A DNA stretch of 64,000 nucleotides from Shinella sp. CPCC 101442. GTDB taxonomy: Bacteria; Pseudomonadota; Alphaproteobacteria; Rhizobiales; Rhizobiaceae. A model generated the notes under the pieces. It had not been told where the DNA came from. It made no database searches and was given only the letters and a program-made list of their open reading frames with translations. The stretch is taken from the NCBI RefSeq assembly GCF_024704725.1, contig NZ_JALIQS010000004.1:310001-374000 (forward strand), read 5' to 3'. Below, piece by piece: positions 17,526 through 29,495 of the stretch. Both the position numbers and the translations under genes were made by a program. The first letter of the stretch is position 1. Each line of letters opens with the position of its first letter.

Positions 17526-17864
17526 ATGATCAAGAGAATAATCAACGTCGTCGTGCTTCTGCCGATCGCCATCGTGCTGATCGTGCTTTCGGTGGCCAAT
17601 CGCCAATCCGTGACGCTGGCGCTCAATCCCTTCCGCCCTGAGGACAGCGTGCTGTCGGTGACCGCACCGTTCTTCGTCTATCTCTTCCTCGCCGTGATCC
17701 TCGGGCTCGTCATCGGTTCGCTGGCGACCTGGTTTGCCCAGAGCAAGTACCGCAAGCGCGCCCGTGTTGAAGCGAACGAGGCGGTGAAGTGGCACGGTGA
17801 AGCCGAAAAGCACCGCACCCGCGCCGAAGCGATCGCCTCGCAGGCCGTCATCCCCGCAAAATAG
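17526..17864 (+). CDS. LapA-domain (DUF1049) inner-membrane protein
   Basis: 112 residues with two membrane segments (IINVVVLLPIAIVLIVLSVA and FFVYLFLAVILGLVIGSLAT) and a charged, coiled C-terminus. The LapA/DUF1049 family in other bacteria works with LapB in LPS assembly control; whether this rhizobial protein does so is unknown. Its start overlaps nothing; it begins 27 bp after ihfB and is probably cotranscribed with it. Confidence 0.88.
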   Translation: MIKRIINVVVLLPIAIVLIVLSVANRQSVTLALNPFRPEDSVLSVTAPFFVYLFLAVILGLVIGSLATWFAQSKYRKRARVEANEAVKWHGEAEKHRTRAEAIASQAVIPAK

Positions 17865-17865
17865 T

Positions 17866-18312
17866 CTATGGCGCGCCGTTTAGCCGCGCGCCAAAATCGG
17901 CGAAGAACTGGGTGGCGAGCTTCTTCGACGAGGAATCGATGAGGCGTGAGCCAAGCTGGGCGAGCTTACCGCCGATCTGCGCCTTCACGTCATAGGACAG
18001 GATGGTGCCGTCGCCATCCTCGGTGAGCCGCACATCCGCGCCCCCCTTGGCAAAGCCGGCGATGCCGCCCTTGCCTTCGCCCGAAATCGTATAGCTCTCG
18101 GGCGGGTTGAGGTTGGAAAGCGTCACTTCGCCGCTGAAGCTTGCAGAAACAGGGCCGATCTTGATCTTCACGGTCGCTTCCAGCTCGGTCGGCGATTTCA
18201 TGGTCAGCGACTGACAGCCGGGAATGCAGGCTCTGAGGATGTCGGGGTCGTTGAGCGCTGCCCAGACGGCGTCGCGCGGCGCGGCAATGCGTTCTTCGCC
18301 GGTCATGTCCAT
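17866..18312 (-). CDS. CoxG-like SRPBCC family protein (carbon monoxide dehydrogenase subunit G family)
   Basis: 148 residues from MDMTGEERIAAPRDAVWAALNDPDIL. The SRPBCC/CoxG fold is shown by CIPGCQSLTMKSPTELEATV, VSASFSGEVTL and GGKLAQLGSRLIDSSSKKLA. CoxG proteins anchor or aid CO dehydrogenase maturation where cox genes exist, but no coxMSL genes are present here, so the role is open. GGAGGATCG-type ribosome site upstream. A perfect 10-bp dyad (18332-18357) lies 20 bp before the start. Confidence 0.88.
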   Translation of the reverse strand: MDMTGEERIAAPRDAVWAALNDPDILRACIPGCQSLTMKSPTELEATVKIKIGPVSASFSGEVTLSNLNPPESYTISGEGKGGIAGFAKGGADVRLTEDGDGTILSYDVKAQIGGKLAQLGSRLIDSSSKKLATQFFADFGARLNGAP

Positions 18313-18331
18313 GATCGATCCTCCCTTGAAC

Positions 18332-18357
18332 CTTTCCGATTTATCGCAATCGGAAAG
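18332..18357. promoter_or_regulatory. Perfect dyad between the CoxG-like gene and the rRNA methyltransferase gene
   Basis: CTTTCCGATT (18332-18341) and AATCGGAAAG (18348-18357) flank a 6-base centre. It lies in the short divergent gap (18313-18384), so it could be an operator for either gene or a leader hairpin. No T run follows on either strand, so it is not a terminator. Confidence 0.4.
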
Positions 18358-18384
18358 CGCTTTGCCAAGTGGGGGAGGGATGGT

Positions 18385-19527
18385 ATGGGAGCCGCTTGTT
18401 TTCCGGCGCCGCCGGCACCCCATTCAACCGACGACGGACGACCCATCGTGAAGGACAGACCCCGCCGGCCGAAGAGCGGCCCCGCCGCGCCCGTGAAGGC
18501 GCCCGTGAAGGCGTATGTGCAAAAGGCCCCTGCCGCGAAAGCCAGCGCCCCGAAAAAGGAGCCGCGCCCGGCCCCCGAAACGCCCGCCCGCCCGCTGATG
18601 CGTCGCGAGGGCGACAAGCCCGCCGAGCGCGTGCCGGTGATCCTCGAAACCGCCGGCTCCGACCAATATCGTCTCATCGACAGCGGCGCCGGCGAAAAGC
18701 TGGAACAGTACGGCCCCTACCGCATCGTGCGGCCCGAGGCGCAGGCGCTCTGGCAGCGCAGTCTTCCCGATAGCGTCTGGGACAAGGCCGACGCGCTTTT
18801 TACCGGCGATACGGACGAGGACGGCATGGGGCGCTGGAAGTTCCCCAAGGTCCTGCTCGGCGAGACCTGGCCGATGCAGCTGCTCGGCGTCGATTTCCAC
18901 GGCCGCTTCACCGCCTTTCGCCATGTCGGCGTCTTTCCCGAGCAGCTCGCCCATTGGAGCTGGATGAAGGAAAAGGTCGAGACGGCCGGTCGCCCGCTCA
19001 AGGTGCTGAACCTCTTCGGTTACACCGGCGTCGCCTCGCTGGTCGCCGCTTCTGCCGGTGCTGAAGTCACCCATGTCGACGCCTCCAGGAAGGCGATCGG
19101 CTGGGCGCGGGAAAACCAAACGCTCGGGCGCATGGACAAGCTGCCGATCCGCTGGATCTGCGAAGACGCGATGAAGTTCATCCAGCGCGAGGAACGCCGC
19201 GGCAGCAAATACGACATCATCCTCGCCGACCCGCCGAAATTCGGCCGCGGCCCGAACGGGGAGGTCTGGCATCTCTTCGATCACCTGCCGCTGATGCTCG
19301 ACATCTGCCGCGAGATCCTGTCGCCCAAGGCCATCGGCCTGGTTCTGACGGCCTATTCGATCCGGGCGAGCTTCTACTCCATCCACGAGCTGATGCGCGA
19401 GACGATGCGCGGTGCCGGCGGTACGGTGGAATCGGGCGAGCTTGTCATCCGCGAGAGCGGTCCTGACGGCCGAAATGCCGGCCGCGCGCTCTCCACTTCC
19501 CTCTTCAGCCGATGGATCAGCGCATGA
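18385..19527 (+). CDS. Class I SAM-dependent rRNA methyltransferase (RlmI/RlmL-like)
   Basis: 380 residues. The first 70 are Pro/Ala/Lys-rich and probably disordered. The methyltransferase core has [27 protein letters not shown] (motif I; ends LNLFGYTG and HVDAS) and [12 protein letters not shown], the D-P-P-K/x motif of RNA or protein base methylation. The family methylates 23S rRNA cytosine or guanine; the target here is not certain. ATG 18385 has a very strong ribosome site (GGGGGAGGG). Its stop overlaps the next start (ATGA). Confidence 0.9.
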   Translation: MGAACFPAPPAPHSTDDGRPIVKDRPRRPKSGPAAPVKAPVKAYVQKAPAAKASAPKKEPRPAPETPARPLMRREGDKPAERVPVILETAGSDQYRLIDSGAGEKLEQYGPYRIVRPEAQALWQRSLPDSVWDKADALFTGDTDEDGMGRWKFPKVLLGETWPMQLLGVDFHGRFTAFRHVGVFPEQLAHWSWMKEKVETAGRPLKVLNLFGYTGVASLVAASAGAEVTHVDASRKAIGWARENQTLGRMDKLPIRWICEDAMKFIQREERRGSKYDIILADPPKFGRGPNGEVWHLFDHLPLMLDICREILSPKAIGLVLTAYSIRASFYSIHELMRETMRGAGGTVESGELVIRESGPDGRNAGRALSTSLFSRWISA

Positions 19528-20378
19528 GCCAGGAACACCATGGGAGCCGCCGCGTCGGACAGGTGAAGGAGGTCACGAGCCTTTCCAATCCGATCGTCAA
19601 GGACATCAAGGCGCTCGCCAACAAGAAGGACCGCGACGAGACGAAAAGCTTCATGGCCGAAGGCCTGAAGCTCGTCATCGACGCGCTGGAGCTCGGCTTC
19701 GAGATCAGAACGCTGGTCTATGCCAAGAACGTCAAGGACAAGCCGCAGGTCGTGCAATGCGCGACCAAGACCGTGGCGCGTGGCGGGCTGGTGCTCGAGG
19801 TCAGCGAGAAAGTGCTGTCTTCGATCACCCGGCGCGACAATCCGCAGATGGTCGTCGGCATTTTCACGCAGCGCTGGACGAGCCTGCGCGACATCAGGCC
19901 CAAGGCGGGCGAGACCTATGTGGCGCTCGACCGCGTGCGCGATCCCGGCAATCTCGGCACGATCATCCGCACGGCGGACGCGGCGGGTGCGAGCGGCGTG
20001 ATCCTCGTCGGCGAAAGCACCGATCCCTTCTCGATGGAAACCGTGCGCGCCACCATGGGCTCGGTCTTCGCCGTGCCGCTGGTGAAGGCGAGCGTGGCCG
20101 ATTTCCTCGGCTGGAAGAAGGGCGCGGGCGTCTCGGTCGTCGCGACCCATCTCGCCGGCGCGGTCGACTACCGCACCATCGACTACAAGAAAAAACCCGT
20201 CGTGCTTCTCATGGGCAACGAGCAGTCCGGCCTGCCGGAGGAGCTTGCCCGCGAGGCCGATGCGCTTGCTCGCATCCCGCAGGTCGGCCTTGCGGATTCG
20301 CTGAACCTCGCGATTGCCACGGGTGTTATGCTCTTCGAGGCGCGCCGCCATCTGCTCACGCTGGAAGCGCGCGCATGA
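19524..20378 (+). CDS. TrmH/SpoU family RNA 2'-O-methyltransferase
   Basis: 284 residues from [10 protein letters not shown]. The N-terminal substrate-binding domain ([20 protein letters not shown]) is followed by the SPOUT knot with [40 protein letters not shown] and [14 protein letters not shown], the three TrmH motifs. It methylates ribose in rRNA or tRNA. Start chosen at 19524 because it overlaps the preceding stop as ATGA; the frame is open from 19512. It overlaps lspA in the same way, giving a three-gene coupled unit. Confidence 0.94.
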   Translation: MSQEHHGSRRVGQVKEVTSLSNPIVKDIKALANKKDRDETKSFMAEGLKLVIDALELGFEIRTLVYAKNVKDKPQVVQCATKTVARGGLVLEVSEKVLSSITRRDNPQMVVGIFTQRWTSLRDIRPKAGETYVALDRVRDPGNLGTIIRTADAAGASGVILVGESTDPFSMETVRATMGSVFAVPLVKASVADFLGWKKGAGVSVVATHLAGAVDYRTIDYKKKPVVLLMGNEQSGLPEELAREADALARIPQVGLADSLNLAIATGVMLFEARRHLLTLEARA

Positions 20379-20866
20379 ACGCTCGCATTCCGCTGATGTC
20401 GCGGCCGGTGCCGGTCGTCGTCTTCATCCTGTGCGCCCTGCTTCTCGACCAGGCCGTGAAATTCGCCGTCGAGATGTGGCTTCCCTTCCAGGAGGCGGTG
20501 CATGTCACGCCGATGCTGGCGCTCTACCGCACCTACAATTACGGCGTCGCCTTCTCCATGCTGTCGGGCATGGAGGGCTGGTTCATCGTGACGCTCCGGC
20601 TTTTCGTCGTCGGTTTCGTCATCTGGCTGTGGCGGCAGACGCCGAAGGAGCGTGGCTTTGCCCATGCCGGCTATGCCTTCATCATCGCCGGTGCTTTCGG
20701 CAACCTGATCGATCGCGCGCTGTTCGGTTATGTCATCGACTATGTGCTGTTCTACACCGAGACCTGGTCGTTTGCCGTCTTCAATCTCGCCGACAGTTTC
20801 ATCACCATCGGCGCCGGCCTCGTCATCCTCGACGAGTTGCTTCTCCTGCGCCGCCGGGATCGATAA
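20375..20866 (+). CDS. lspA: Lipoprotein signal peptidase (signal peptidase II)
   Basis: 163 residues with four membrane segments. Catalytic aspartates are D122 in FGYVIDYV and D140 in FNLADS; the conserved N-L-I-D of GAFGNLIDR is also present. LspA cleaves prolipoproteins after diacylglyceryl transfer, upstream of Lnt, which is also in this window. Start overlaps the stop of the methyltransferase gene (ATGA). A hybrid histidine kinase gene follows after 56 bp. Confidence 0.97.
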   Translation: MNARIPLMSRPVPVVVFILCALLLDQAVKFAVEMWLPFQEAVHVTPMLALYRTYNYGVAFSMLSGMEGWFIVTLRLFVVGFVIWLWRQTPKERGFAHAGYAFIIAGAFGNLIDRALFGYVIDYVLFYTETWSFAVFNLADSFITIGAGLVILDELLLLRRRDR

Positions 20867-20922
20867 AATTTGAGCGACTTGCTGAAGCCGATTTGAACGG
20901 TCCGCGTGATAAGCGGATCGTC

Positions 20923-23205
20923 ATGAGCGAACCCGTCAAGCTACAGAACCGGCTCCAGGCCGAATTTGCCGAAGCGCAGCGCCGTTCCAGCCGCGCCGAC
21001 TCCCAGGGAGACACGGTGTCCGGTTCCCCCGACGTGGACGTCGATATCGTCGTGCCACACCCGGAGCCGGAGCGCCATGCGACGATCCGCAGCGTGATCG
21101 CCGGCATCGGCCTGTTGTCGGCCGCACTGGTTCTGGCGACCGGCATGGCGACCGGTTTCTACATCGCCGCCGCCGCGCTCGGCCTCGCCGGCATTGCCGG
21201 CGTCGTGTTCCTCTATCGCACCCGCCGTCCGTCCGTCGCCGAGACCGATCGCGATCGTTCCTGGGAGCGTAGCGAGACCTCGGAAATCCTTTCGGCCATT
21301 CATGACGTGCTCGGTGACATCGTCGTCATGCGCGCGCTCGACGGCCGCATCCTGCGCGCAAATGCCGTGCTTTCAGAGCTTACCGGCATCGCCGACGTGA
21401 AGGGCAGGACCTGCGAGGAGATCGGCCTTTCCTTTCGCTCGCAGGCAATCGCCCACCGCTACGATGTCGCTGTGAGCGGCACCGCCGGAAAGCGCATCTA
21501 TTCCTGGCACGATGTCACCGTGCGCGACCCGGCTTCCGGGGAGCTCGTGGTGCATTCCATCGCCCGCGAGGTTACGGAGGAGCGCCGCGCCGAGGGCGAG
21601 CGCGAGCGCGCCCGCCAGCGCGCGGAAGAGGCCAGTGCCGCGAAATCCCGCCTGCTCGCCACCGTCAGCCACGAAATCCGCACGCCCCTGTCGGGTATTC
21701 TCGGCATGTCGCACCTGATCGGCCAGACGCGCCTGACCGCCGAGCAGAAGAACTATCTGGCCGGCATCCGCCAGTCCGGCCACGCGCTCGTGCAGCTCGT
21801 CGACGATCTGCTCGATTTCTCGACCATCGAAGCCGGCCGCTTCCAGCTCCGTCCGTCGGAAGAGCCGGTGCGTCCGATGCTGGAAAGCGTCGTGGAAATG
21901 CTGTCGCACCGCGCCCATGAAAAGGGCATCGAGATCGGTTCCTTCGTCTCGCCTGAGGTGCCGGGCCTGCTCACCTACGATGCACCGCGCCTGCGCCAGG
22001 TGCTCTACAACGTCGTCGGCAATGCGGTGAAATTCACGCATACCGGTGGCATCTCCATGGAAACGACGATGGAACGCGGCGCCGTCGTCGTCCGCGTCAC
22101 CGATACCGGCCCCGGCATGAATGCCGAGGAACAGGCGCGCATCTTCCACGAATTCGAGCAGACCGGCAGCGCCGCCCAGCGCAGCGGCGGCACGGGTCTC
22201 GGCCTTGCCATATCCGCCCGCATCCTCAACGAGGCCGGCGGTGCGCTGACACTGGAGAGCACGCCGGGCAAGGGCAGCACCTTCACCATCCGCATGCCGG
22301 TCGATACCCGAAAAACCGTCGGCGGCACCTCGCGCAAAGGCGTGCTGAAGGGCAGCATGGTTTTCCTGCTGGCGCCGGCCGGTCCGGCGTCGAAGGCGCT
22401 GGTGCGCACCATCGATGCGCTCGGCGGCAGTTGCCATCTTGCCAGCTCCGTCGATGAAGCTTTCGATCTCCTGCAGGGTCTCGCCGGCCGCAAGGCCGAG
22501 CTGACGGATATCATCGTCGACAACAGGCTCGCCGGCGTCTTTCGCCGCGAACTCGCCGATCTCCACTATGTCAGAGACAGCCGCGCCCGCCGCATCTACC
22601 TCGTCAATCCCGAGGAGCGGACGGGTCGCGCCATCGGCAATGGCGAGGGCTACGATTCCTGGCTGATCCGGCCGCTGCGCGAGCGCTCGCTCGTCGAGGT
22701 GCTGCGCGGCCGCATGAAGGGCATCGAGGTGCGCGATGCGATCAACGACAACCGGCCGATCCTGAAGGACCTGCCGCAACTGGCCGAGCCCACGCCGTCA
22801 TCAGCGACGGGCGCGCGCATCTTGCTTGCCGAAGACGACCCGGTCAATGCCATGCTGGTGCGCGCGGTTCTGGAGCGTGCCGGTCATACGGTGCGGCATG
22901 TGCCCGATTATCCTGCCCTCGTCTCAGCGCTTGCCGGCGCCACCGATGCCGGACCGTTTGCGGCCGATCTCATCGTCACCGATCTCGGCATGCCCGGCGG
23001 TGACGGCAGGGAGATGATCGCGCGGATCGTGCAGCGCGACTACGGCAACGCCCGCCTGCCGGTCATTGTGCTGACGGCCGACAGCCGGGCCGGCCTTGCC
23101 GAGGACCTGCTTGCCGTGGGTGCCGATGCGGTGTTGGCGAAGCCCGCCGATCCGGTGCAGCTCATCGCGGAAATCGCGCGCCTTGCCCGCTATGTGACAG
23201 CCTGA
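20923..23205 (+). CDS. Membrane-bound hybrid sensor histidine kinase/response regulator with PAS domain
   Basis: 760 residues. Order: about 70 soluble residues, two membrane segments (SVIAGIGLLSAALVLATGMA and FYIAAAALGLAGIAGVVFLY), PAS domain (DVLGDIVVMRALDGRILRAN), HisKA with His250 in ATVSHEIRTPLSG, HATPase with VGNAVKFTHTGG and GTGLGLAIS, a degenerate receiver-like domain (about 475-610), and a C-terminal receiver with acceptor D687 in IVTDLGMPGGDGR and K in AVLAKPADP. The middle domain lacks the acidic pair and has IRP in place of the invariant K-P. No partner regulator is adjacent. Signal unknown. Confidence 0.94.
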   Translation: MSEPVKLQNRLQAEFAEAQRRSSRADSQGDTVSGSPDVDVDIVVPHPEPERHATIRSVIAGIGLLSAALVLATGMATGFYIAAAALGLAGIAGVVFLYRTRRPSVAETDRDRSWERSETSEILSAIHDVLGDIVVMRALDGRILRANAVLSELTGIADVKGRTCEEIGLSFRSQAIAHRYDVAVSGTAGKRIYSWHDVTVRDPASGELVVHSIAREVTEERRAEGERERARQRAEEASAAKSRLLATVSHEIRTPLSGILGMSHLIGQTRLTAEQKNYLAGIRQSGHALVQLVDDLLDFSTIEAGRFQLRPSEEPVRPMLESVVEMLSHRAHEKGIEIGSFVSPEVPGLLTYDAPRLRQVLYNVVGNAVKFTHTGGISMETTMERGAVVVRVTDTGPGMNAEEQARIFHEFEQTGSAAQRSGGTGLGLAISARILNEAGGALTLESTPGKGSTFTIRMPVDTRKTVGGTSRKGVLKGSMVFLLAPAGPASKALVRTIDALGGSCHLASSVDEAFDLLQGLAGRKAELTDIIVDNRLAGVFRRELADLHYVRDSRARRIYLVNPEERTGRAIGNGEGYDSWLIRPLRERSLVEVLRGRMKGIEVRDAINDNRPILKDLPQLAEPTPSSATGARILLAEDDPVNAMLVRAVLERAGHTVRHVPDYPALVSALAGATDAGPFAADLIVTDLGMPGGDGREMIARIVQRDYGNARLPVIVLTADSRAGLAEDLLAVGADAVLAKPADPVQLIAEIARLARYVTA

Positions 23206-23288
23206 TCTTCTCAAGCCGTCCTTGCGTCATTATCTTGTTGCAGAATCGTGGTTAAACCCACGGAGTTCCTGATAACGGGTATACTGCC

Positions 23289-24167
23289 ATGACGCTCGAC
23301 CTTGCCCAGACCATCGCCCCGGTGGAGATCGCCCAGAAGACCGTTCCGGTCGCCGGACGTTCGGGAACGGACGTGCTCGGCCGCATCGGCAACCTGGAAA
23401 CGCGCATCGCCCGCTCCGTGAGCGAGATCGACGCCGCCCAGGCCGTGCGCTACCGCGTTTTTGCAGAGGAAATGAACGCCCGGCTATCGCCGGATGCCGT
23501 GCGCCGCAAGCGCGACATCGATGCCTGGGACATGGTCTGCGACCACCTGCTTGTGCTCGATACCTCGATCGAGGGCGACGCGGAAGAACAGATCGTCGGC
23601 ACCTATCGCCTGCTGCGCCAGGACGTCGCCACCGTCTCCGGCGGCTTCTATTCCCAGTCGGAATTCGATGTGGACACGCTGATCGCCCGGCATCCGGAAA
23701 AGCGTTTCATGGAACTGGGCCGTTCCTGCGTGCTGCCGGCCTACCGGACCAAGCGTACCGTCGAGTTGCTCTGGCAGGGCAACTGGGCCTATGCGCTGAA
23801 GCACGGCATCGACGTCATGTTCGGCTGCGCGTCCTTCCATGGCGTCGTGCCGGAGGAGCATGCGCTGGCGCTCTCCTTCCTGCACCACAACGTGCAGGCT
23901 GAGGACGAGTGGAACGTTTTGGCCCGCCCCGAGATTTTCCGCACCATGGATCTGATGCCGTCCGAAGGCATCGATCCGCGCAAGGCGCTCTTCGCCATGC
24001 CGCCGCTCATCAAGGGCTATCTGCGCCTCGGTGCCACAGTCGGCACCGGCGCCGTCGTTGACCACGGCTTCAACACGACGGACGTTCTCATCGTGTTGCC
24101 GATCGGCAAGATTTCCGGCCGCTACCTCAACTATTACGGTGCGGACGCCGGACGTTTCGCCAGCTAG
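23289..24167 (+). CDS. olsB: Ornithine-acyl-ACP N-acyltransferase (lyso-ornithine lipid synthesis)
   Basis: 292 residues of the OlsB/hemolysin-like GNAT family: AQAVRYRVFAEEMNA, IVGTYRLLRQDVA, FMELGRSCVLPAYR and FGCASFHGVVPEEHALALSF. OlsB transfers a 3-hydroxyacyl group from ACP to ornithine, the first step of ornithine-lipid synthesis, which replaces phospholipid under phosphate limitation in rhizobia. The neighbour order olsB-malic enzyme-mutS-glnD matches Sinorhizobium meliloti from memory. The second enzyme, OlsA, is at 38688. A repeat element and a terminator follow. Confidence 0.93.
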   Translation: MTLDLAQTIAPVEIAQKTVPVAGRSGTDVLGRIGNLETRIARSVSEIDAAQAVRYRVFAEEMNARLSPDAVRRKRDIDAWDMVCDHLLVLDTSIEGDAEEQIVGTYRLLRQDVATVSGGFYSQSEFDVDTLIARHPEKRFMELGRSCVLPAYRTKRTVELLWQGNWAYALKHGIDVMFGCASFHGVVPEEHALALSFLHHNVQAEDEWNVLARPEIFRTMDLMPSEGIDPRKALFAMPPLIKGYLRLGATVGTGAVVDHGFNTTDVLIVLPIGKISGRYLNYYGADAGRFAS

Positions 24168-24222
24168 AGCACTTCCGCATTTCCGGACGCAAAACCGCTT
24201 CGCGCTTTTGCTGGAAATGCTC
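24166..24222 (+). repeat. Rhizobial extragenic palindromic repeat, copy A
   Basis: Begins at the olsB stop codon. Outer arms AGAGCACTTCC and GGAAATGCTC are near-perfect inverted repeats, and the centre has GGACGCAAAACCGCTTCGC. Clearly related to copies at 34654 and 56325. Elements of this form (AGAGCATTTCC...GGAAATGCTC) are abundant between genes in Rhizobiaceae genomes. Confidence 0.75.
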
Positions 24223-24273
24223 CCGGCAATCGCCCGGTTGAAACTTTCATGACGGTCAGCACAGCCAGATTTT

Positions 24274-24308
24274 ACCGCCCGTCCCGTTATCGGGGCGGGC
24301 GGTTTTTC
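24274..24308 (+). terminator. Intrinsic terminator downstream of olsB
   Basis: ACCGCCCGTCCCG (24274-24286) pairs with CGGGGCGGGCGGT (24291-24303) with one G-U wobble and a 4-base TTAT loop, followed by TTTT. It stops plus-strand transcripts before the convergent malic enzyme gene. Confidence 0.92.
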
Positions 24309-24316
24309 AGGTCTGA

Positions 24317-26599
<2,283 letters not shown>

Positions 26600-26713
26600 A
26601 TTCCCCCCTTCACACTCTTGTGGGCGATAGGCCCATAGCTTCTTACAGCTGTTGTTTTCTATATCGCTGCATGGCTAGGGTGACACCTCTTTTTTAGGAA
26701 GAACAGACTCTCC

Positions 26714-29452
26714 GTGAACGATCAGATCGCGCGCCAAAACGATATCCTGACGACATCCGAACTTGCCAGCGACGAAAGCCGCGCATCGGCGACGCCGATG
26801 ATGGAGCAGTTTATCGAGATCAAGGCTGCCAATCCCGACAGCATGCTGTTTTACCGCATGGGGGATTTCTACGAGCTGTTCTTCCAGGACGCGGTGGATG
26901 CATCGCGTGCGCTCGGCATCACGCTCACCAAGCGTGGTCAGCATATGGGCCTCGACATCCCCATGTGCGGCGTGCCGGTCCATGCGGCGGATGACTACCT
27001 GCAAAGGCTGATCGCCGTCGGTTTCCGTGTCGCCGTCTGCGAGCAGGTGGAGGACCCGGCGGAGGCGAAGAAGCGCGGCTCCAAGTCCGTGGTGCGCCGC
27101 GATGTCGTGCGCCTGGTCACGCCGGGCACGTTGACCGAGGAAAAGCTGCTCTCGCCGTCGGACGCCAACTATCTCATGGCCGTCGCGCGCATCCGTGGCG
27201 GCGCGGAGCCTTCCATGGCGCTCGCCTGGATCGATATTTCCACCGGCATCTTCCGTTTGTCGGAGACCGCGCAGGGACAGCTTCTCGCCGATATTCTGCG
27301 CATCGATCCGCGCGAGCTGATCGTGCCGGACACGCTGTTCTACGATCCCGAATTCCGCCCCGTACTCGACGTGATCGGCCGCGTCGCGGTGCCCCAGCCG
27401 GCTGTGCTGTTCGACAGCGCGACGGCCGAGGGCCGCATCGCCCGCTATTTCGGCGTCTCGACGCTCGATGGCTTCGGCACCTTTTCGCGCGCGGAGTTTG
27501 CAGCAGCCTCCGCAGCCATCTCCTATGTCGAGAAGACGCAGATCGCCGAGCGCCCGCCGCTCGGCCGGCCTGAACGCGAAAGCTCGGCCTCGACGCTGTT
27601 CATAGATCCCGCCACCCGCACCAATCTCGAACTCGTGCGCACGCAATCGGGAGACCGCAGCGGCACGCTGCTGAAAGCGATCGACCGCACCGTCACGAGC
27701 GGTGGTGCGCGTCTGCTCGCCGAGCGCCTGATGTCGCCGCTGACCGATCCCGACACGATCAATATCAGGCTCGATTCGATCTCGACGCTCGCCGACCGTG
27801 CCTCCTTCTGCGAGGATTTGCGCCGGACGCTGAAGCGCATCCCCGACATGCCGCGCGCGCTGTCGCGCATTGCGCTTGGCCGTGGCGGCCCGCGCGATCT
27901 CGGCGCCATTCTGCAAGGTCTCTCTACCGCCGCGGAAATCGCGGGATTGATGGCGGCCGAAGAGCTGGAGGGAGAGCTCGCCGCCGCTCGCACCGCCATC
28001 GCGGCGCTGCCCGTCGCGCTTTCGCACCGCCTGTCCTTCATGCTGTCAGACGAGCTGCCGCTCCTGAAACGCGATGGCGGCTTCATCCGCGAGGCGGCCG
28101 ATGGCGAGTTGGACGAGGTGCGGGGGCTGCGCGACCAGTCCCGCCGCGTCATTGCCGGCCTGCAGCTGCAATATGCCGAGGAAACCGGCGTCAAGTCGTT
28201 GAAGATCAAGCACAACAACGTGCTCGGCTATTTCATCGAGGTCTCCGCCGGCAATGCCTCCGCGCTGACCGAGGGCGACGAGGCGAAGGCCCGTTTCATC
28301 CATCGCCAGACCATGGCCGGCGCCATGCGTTTCACGACGACGGTGCTCTCGGAACTTGAAACCAAGATCGCCAATGCCGCCGACCGGGCGCTCGCCATCG
28401 AGCTTGCGGCCTTCGACGGTCTTGTCGAGGCGGTCGTCGCGGAAGCCGAGGCCATCAAGGCGGCCGCACGCGCGCTCGGCGTCGTCGATGTGTCGGTGGG
28501 CCTTGCGGCACTTGCCGAGGAACAGGCCTATTGCCGCCCGGTGGTCGATAGTTCCACGATGTTCGCCATTGTCGGCGGACGCCACCCCGTCGTCGAGCAG
28601 GCGCTGCGCCGCCAGCATGCTACCGCCTTCGTCGCCAATTCCTGCGACCTCTCGCCCGTGGACGGCAAGAGCCATGGTGCGATCTGGCTTTTGACCGGCC
28701 CGAACATGGGCGGTAAGTCGACTTTCCTGCGCCAGAACGCGCTTATCGCCATCCTCGCCCAGATGGGTGCCTATGTGCCGGCCGAAAGCGCCCATATCGG
28801 CATCGTCGACCGTCTCTTCTCGCGCGTCGGGGCATCGGACGATCTGGCGCGCGGCCGCTCCACCTTCATGGTGGAAATGGTCGAAACGGCCGCGATCCTC
28901 AATCAGGCGACCGACCGCTCGCTCGTCATCCTCGACGAAATCGGCCGTGGCACCGCCACCTTCGACGGCCTTTCCATTGCCTGGGCTTCGGTCGAGCACC
29001 TGCACGAGGGCAATCGCTGCCGCGGTCTTTTCGCCACGCATTTCCACGAATTGACCGTGCTTTCGGAAAAGCTCGCACGCCTTTCCAACGCCACAATGCG
29101 CGTCAAGGAGTGGGATGGCGACGTGATCTTCCTGCACGAGGTTGGTCCGGGTGCGGCGGATCGCTCCTACGGTATCCAGGTGGCGCGCCTTGCCGGTCTG
29201 CCCGCCTCGGTCGTGGCACGCGCAAAAGACGTGCTCGCCAAGCTCGAGGATGCCGACCGCAAGAACCCGGCAAGCCAGCTCATTGACGATCTGCCGCTGT
29301 TCCAGGTCGCGGTGCGTCGCGAGGAGATGAAGCGCGACGCCACGCCGTCGAAGGTCGAGGCGTTGGTGAAGGATTTGAACCCTGATGACATGACGCCGCG
29401 CGAGGCGCTGGATGCGCTCTATGCGCTGAAGAAAGAACTTGGCAATCGGTAG
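26714..29452 (+). CDS. mutS: DNA mismatch repair protein MutS
   Basis: 912 residues. Mismatch-binding domain with [12 protein letters not shown] (Phe-x-Glu reading motif), connector, lever and clamp regions, and ATPase with P-loop [11 protein letters not shown] at about 661-671 and [16 protein letters not shown]. MutS binds mismatches and recruits MutL. The first codon is probably GTG ([10 protein letters not shown], read as Met), with AGGAAG about 14 bases upstream; a downstream start is possible because the first 25 residues are not conserved. Divergent from the malic enzyme gene; glnD follows closely. Confidence 0.97.
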   Translation: MNDQIARQNDILTTSELASDESRASATPMMEQFIEIKAANPDSMLFYRMGDFYELFFQDAVDASRALGITLTKRGQHMGLDIPMCGVPVHAADDYLQRLIAVGFRVAVCEQVEDPAEAKKRGSKSVVRRDVVRLVTPGTLTEEKLLSPSDANYLMAVARIRGGAEPSMALAWIDISTGIFRLSETAQGQLLADILRIDPRELIVPDTLFYDPEFRPVLDVIGRVAVPQPAVLFDSATAEGRIARYFGVSTLDGFGTFSRAEFAAASAAISYVEKTQIAERPPLGRPERESSASTLFIDPATRTNLELVRTQSGDRSGTLLKAIDRTVTSGGARLLAERLMSPLTDPDTINIRLDSISTLADRASFCEDLRRTLKRIPDMPRALSRIALGRGGPRDLGAILQGLSTAAEIAGLMAAEELEGELAAARTAIAALPVALSHRLSFMLSDELPLLKRDGGFIREAADGELDEVRGLRDQSRRVIAGLQLQYAEETGVKSLKIKHNNVLGYFIEVSAGNASALTEGDEAKARFIHRQTMAGAMRFTTTVLSELETKIANAADRALAIELAAFDGLVEAVVAEAEAIKAAARALGVVDVSVGLAALAEEQAYCRPVVDSSTMFAIVGGRHPVVEQALRRQHATAFVANSCDLSPVDGKSHGAIWLLTGPNMGGKSTFLRQNALIAILAQMGAYVPAESAHIGIVDRLFSRVGASDDLARGRSTFMVEMVETAAILNQATDRSLVILDEIGRGTATFDGLSIAWASVEHLHEGNRCRGLFATHFHELTVLSEKLARLSNATMRVKEWDGDVIFLHEVGPGAADRSYGIQVARLAGLPASVVARAKDVLAKLEDADRKNPASQLIDDLPLFQVAVRREEMKRDATPSKVEALVKDLNPDDMTPREALDALYALKKELGNR

Positions 29453-29495
29453 CGGCTAGGATCATTGTCCTCGCGTGCTGAAAGGGTCTATAGGC

